Shown here one piece after another: positions 12,497 through 14,692 of a stretch of DNA of 14,692 nucleotides. Source of the DNA: CAYUIS01 sp964444825 (GTDB taxonomy: Bacteria; Chloroflexota; Anaerolineae; B4-G1); contig CAYUIS010000138.1 of assembly GCA_964444825.1 (NCBI GenBank), positions 1 to 14,692 of the forward strand, in the 5' to 3' direction. A program made the translations under genes and the position numbers. The notes beneath the pieces were generated by a model. It did no database searches and was not told the DNA's origin. It was given only the letters and a program-made list of their open reading frames with translations. Positions within the stretch are counted from its first letter, which is position 1, and the number at the start of each line of letters is the position of its first letter.

Positions 12497-13402
12497 CTAG
12501 CGACTGGCAACCTCGATAGCGATCTGGGCCACTTCCTCTCCTACGCGGGCCTTGGCCTCGGCCGTCCCGGCGCCGACGTGGGGGGAGCAGATCACCTGGG
12601 GAAGACCCATGAAGCGTTTGCCCCGTTCCTCTTTCTCGTCCTCAAAGACGTCGAGGGCTGCGCCGGCCACCTTGCCGCCCTGGATGGCGTCGACCAACGC
12701 GGCCTCGTCAAGCGTGCCGCCGCGTCCACAGTTGACGATATAGACGCCGTCCTTCATCTTGTCGAAGGATGAGGCACCGACGATATAGTGGGTCTCGGGA
12801 GAGTGGGGCACGTGGAGGGAGACAAAGTCGGAACGGGCAAAGAGTTCGTCGAGTGGGACCTGGGTGGCATAGTCGACCTGGGTAGGGGTGCGGCGATAGA
12901 AGAGGACGTCCATCCCCAGTCCGTTCGCCTTTTGCCCCACCAGGCTGCCGATGCGGCCTAGGCCGATCAGTCCCAGGGTCTTGCCAGCCAGCTCCGTGCC
13001 CTTGCTAAAGACCTTTTTCTCCCACCTGCCCTCCTGCATCGAAGCGGCGGCCTGGGGCACCTGGCGGACCAAGGCCAGCAGGTAGCCGATCGTCAGCTCC
13101 GCCACCGAGTTGGAGGAAGCGGAGGGGGTGTTGCGCACCTCGACCCCCTTTGACTCGGCGTAGGCCACGTCGATGTTGTCCAAACCGACACCGCCACGGA
13201 TAACCACCTTTAGATTGGTGGCCTTGTCGATCAAGGGCTCGCGCACCTTGGTGCGGCTCCGGACAACCATCGCGTCATAGTCGATGATGGCTGTCTCCAA
13301 ATCCTCCGGCGTGATGTCGTCCCGTACGTCTACGTCGATCCCGGCCTCGCGCATAGCGGCGATGGCCTTGGGATCGGTGGGGTCACAGACTAGTAGTTTC
13401 AT
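12497..13402 (-). CDS. serA: D-3-phosphoglycerate dehydrogenase, short form
   Basis: First step of the phosphorylated serine pathway: 3-phosphoglycerate + NAD to 3-phosphohydroxypyruvate. The protein has 301 residues, the short form without the ACT or intervening regulatory domains found in 400-530 residue versions, so direct feedback inhibition by serine through an ACT domain is not possible. Visible motifs: VIRGGVGLDNIDV, NTPSASSNSVAELTIGYLLA (typical of SerA), GLGRIG (147-152), and catalytic R227 (VNCGRGG), E256 (DVFEDE) and H275 (SPHVGAG). The usual proline after DVFEDE is replaced by a charged stretch KEERGKR. The ATG at 13400-13402 is chosen because GAGGAGAG lies just upstream; the longer GTG start at 13418-13420 would consume that site and the stop of the previous gene. 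Hydroxypyruvate reductase activity is an alternative. Confidence 0.88.
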   Translation of the reverse strand: MKLLVCDPTDPKAIAAMREAGIDVDVRDDITPEDLETAIIDYDAMVVRSRTKVREPLIDKATNLKVVIRGGVGLDNIDVAYAESKGVEVRNTPSASSNSVAELTIGYLLALVRQVPQAAASMQEGRWEKKVFSKGTELAGKTLGLIGLGRIGSLVGQKANGLGMDVLFYRRTPTQVDYATQVPLDELFARSDFVSLHVPHSPETHYIVGASSFDKMKDGVYIVNCGRGGTLDEAALVDAIQGGKVAGAALDVFEDEKEERGKRFMGLPQVICSPHVGAGTAEAKARVGEEVAQIAIEVASR

Positions 13403-13416
13403 TGGTTTATCTCTCC

Positions 13417-14484
13417 TCACAGTCCGAGAATGTCCTCAATCTGCCCAGTGAGCCACTTGAGGTCGTCCAGGGTCAGGTCTCCCATATGGGCGATGCGGAA
13501 GCACTTTTCCTTGAGGTCGCCGTAGCCGTTGGAGATCATTGCCCCTCTCTTACCCAGTTCCCCGTTGAGCCCGGCGACGCTGATGCCACGGGTGTTCTCG
13601 ATGTTGGTGACGGTGGGCGAAAGATACCTTTCGTCGGAGTATAGGCCAAAGTGGGTGCGGGCCCAATCCTGGATGTAGGCGGCCATCTCTTTGTGGCGGT
13701 TCCAGCGGTTTTCCAATCCCTCCGCCAGGATGTCGTCCATCTGCTTGTTGAGGGCCTGGATCAGGCTGATGGCGGGAGTTGCCGGGGTCTGTCCCTTCTC
13801 GTAGCGCTTGTCCATCTGCTCGTAGGCAAAATAGTAGCCGTGGTTCTCCACCTGCGCCGAACGCTCCCGGGCCCGGTCGCTCACCGCGCAGATGGTCAAT
13901 CCTGCCGGCAACGCAAAACACTTTTGCACGCCGGCGAGGCAGACGTCGAGCTGCCAGGCGTCAAACTCGATCCTGGCGCCCGCCATAGAGCTGACGGCGT
14001 CCACCAGAATCAACACGTCGGGGTACTTTTCGCGGACGAGCGCGGCGATCTCTTTGACTGGGTTCATCAGGCCGGTGGAGGTCTCGTTCATCACGACGGT
14101 GAGGGCATCATAGTCCGCTTTGGAGAGGGCCTCGTCCACCAGTTCAGGGGTGATGGCCTGGCCCATCGGTACCTCCACCTTGTCACAGGGCACACCATTG
14201 GCGGCGGTGATCTGAAACCAGCGTTTGGAAAAGGCCCCGCAGACAGTGTTCAGGATACGCTTATTGGAGGCCTGGCGGACTGACCCCTCCATCATCCCTG
14301 TCGAGGAGCAGGCGTAGAGGTAGACGCGCTGCTGGGTATAGAGCATCTCTTGCAGCTTGGGGGTCACGTCCAACTGGAGATCGGAATACTCTGACGATCG
14401 GTGACCGAGCATCGGCGCGGTCTGGGCCTGCAGGATCTCGTCTCGCACGTGGGTAGGCCCGGGGATAAAGAGCTTCTTGTACAT
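13417..14484 (-). CDS. Class V aminotransferase (serine-glyoxylate / alanine-glyoxylate / phosphoserine type)
   Basis: PLP-dependent fold-type I aminotransferase, 355 residues, a full family length. The N-terminal FIPGPTHVRDEI and MLGHRSSEYSDL give the substrate-binding PGPT and HR motifs; the cofactor Asp is D162 (ILVDAVSSMAGA) and the Schiff-base lysine is K188 in AGVQKCFALPAGL. This branch (COG0075) includes serine-glyoxylate, serine-pyruvate and alanine-glyoxylate aminotransferases. It also includes enzymes that replace classical SerC in bacteria and archaea where the gene lies beside a short serA, as here. Both activities are plausible: 3-phosphohydroxypyruvate to phosphoserine, or glyoxylate to glycine. 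The ATG is preceded by AGGAGGTAACC. It is the first gene after the glycine riboswitch, and 14 bases separate its stop from the serA start. Confidence 0.88.
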   Translation of the reverse strand: MYKKLFIPGPTHVRDEILQAQTAPMLGHRSSEYSDLQLDVTPKLQEMLYTQQRVYLYACSSTGMMEGSVRQASNKRILNTVCGAFSKRWFQITAANGVPCDKVEVPMGQAITPELVDEALSKADYDALTVVMNETSTGLMNPVKEIAALVREKYPDVLILVDAVSSMAGARIEFDAWQLDVCLAGVQKCFALPAGLTICAVSDRARERSAQVENHGYYFAYEQMDKRYEKGQTPATPAISLIQALNKQMDDILAEGLENRWNRHKEMAAYIQDWARTHFGLYSDERYLSPTVTNIENTRGISVAGLNGELGKRGAMISNGYGDLKEKCFRIAHMGDLTLDDLKWLTGQIEDILGL

Positions 14485-14519
14485 GGTTACCTCCTGTTAC
14501 GTGGCTATGGATGGAACAC

Positions 14520-14556
14520 AAAAAGGGACACACAAACAGAACTGGCTGTGTGTCCC
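14520..14556 (-). terminator. Riboswitch-controlled intrinsic terminator
   Basis: On the minus strand GGGACACACA (14547-14556) pairs perfectly with TGTGTGTCCC (14525-14534) around a 12-base loop and is followed directly by TTTTT (14520-14524). It lies between the second glycine aptamer and the aminotransferase ribosome site. The three G at its 5' base also belong to the aptamer P1 helix, so the two structures compete. Confidence 0.85.
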
Positions 14557-14692
14557 CTGTCTACCAACCTGAGAGATTCCTCCCGACCAGTTGTCTTGGG
14601 CCTTGCCCCTTCGGCGCCTGCGGATACCGGATATCAGCAGGACTTTCCAGGGGTGCCGAGATGCAGAGTCCTGTGACCTGAGAGTTTCACTG
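14554..14692 (-). ncRNA. Tandem glycine riboswitch (second aptamer complete, first cut by window end)
   Basis: On the minus strand the second aptamer shows the hallmark core GCGCCGAAGGGGCAAGG (14601-14617) and the closing motif AATCTCTCAGGT. Its P1 helix is CCCCTG (14648-14653) with CAGGGG (14554-14559). Before it, GAAACTCTCAGGTCACAGGA (about 14668-14687) is the 3' end of a first aptamer whose core lies beyond the window. Both belong to the gcvT RNA motif that binds glycine, usually in cooperating pairs. P1 of the second aptamer shares three bases with the downstream terminator stem, so glycine binding should prevent termination and turn the operon on. This is inferred from pairing, not measured. 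Confidence 0.88.

Overview
The window looks like a scaffold from an uncultivated, fairly GC-rich bacterium. Chloroflexota (Anaerolineae-like) is my best guess. This is inferred from a one-chain serine hydroxymethyltransferase-aminomethyltransferase fusion, a short SerA next to a class V aminotransferase and a DUF1015 protein, and REP-like repeats containing a GACGGGCTCAGGATGAC-type core. No rRNA or tRNA gene is present to confirm it. A run of exactly 100 N (5941-6040) is a scaffolding placeholder inside the fusion gene.

Left part (1-2940) is mobile-element debris. It holds an apparently complete IS4-type DDE transposase, about 520 bases without a recognisable gene, and the decayed C-terminal half of a large serine recombinase that lacks its catalytic domain and carries a frameshift. 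About 30 bases beyond the recombinase stop, an OmpR-family response regulator gene on the minus strand is cut off inside its DNA-binding domain, so the edge of the inserted DNA lies near 2910-2941.

Middle part (3500-5250) carries a minus-strand set: a 44-residue one-helix membrane peptide, a 154-residue two-helix membrane protein, and a small class I SAM-dependent methyltransferase whose true start is probably a GTG. Their function is unknown. Between them and the next block lies a good sigma70-type promoter for the plus strand.

Right part (5190-14692) is a glycine/serine/glyoxylate module made of two convergent operons. The plus-strand operon reads SHMT-GcvT fusion, MFS transporter, glyoxylate/hydroxypyruvate reductase (TTG start overlapping the previous stop), and a 138-residue unknown protein. 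The minus-strand operon reads tandem glycine riboswitch with intrinsic terminator, serine-glyoxylate/phosphoserine-type aminotransferase, short SerA, and a DUF1015 protein. A strong hairpin terminator sits between the convergent ends, beside REP-like tandem repeats. Together the enzymes could convert glyoxylate to glycine, glycine to serine, serine to hydroxypyruvate and hydroxypyruvate to glycerate, or run 3-phosphoglycerate to serine. The predicted riboswitch logic (glycine turns the operon on) is the most informative regulatory clue, because it fits glycine use better than plain serine biosynthesis.
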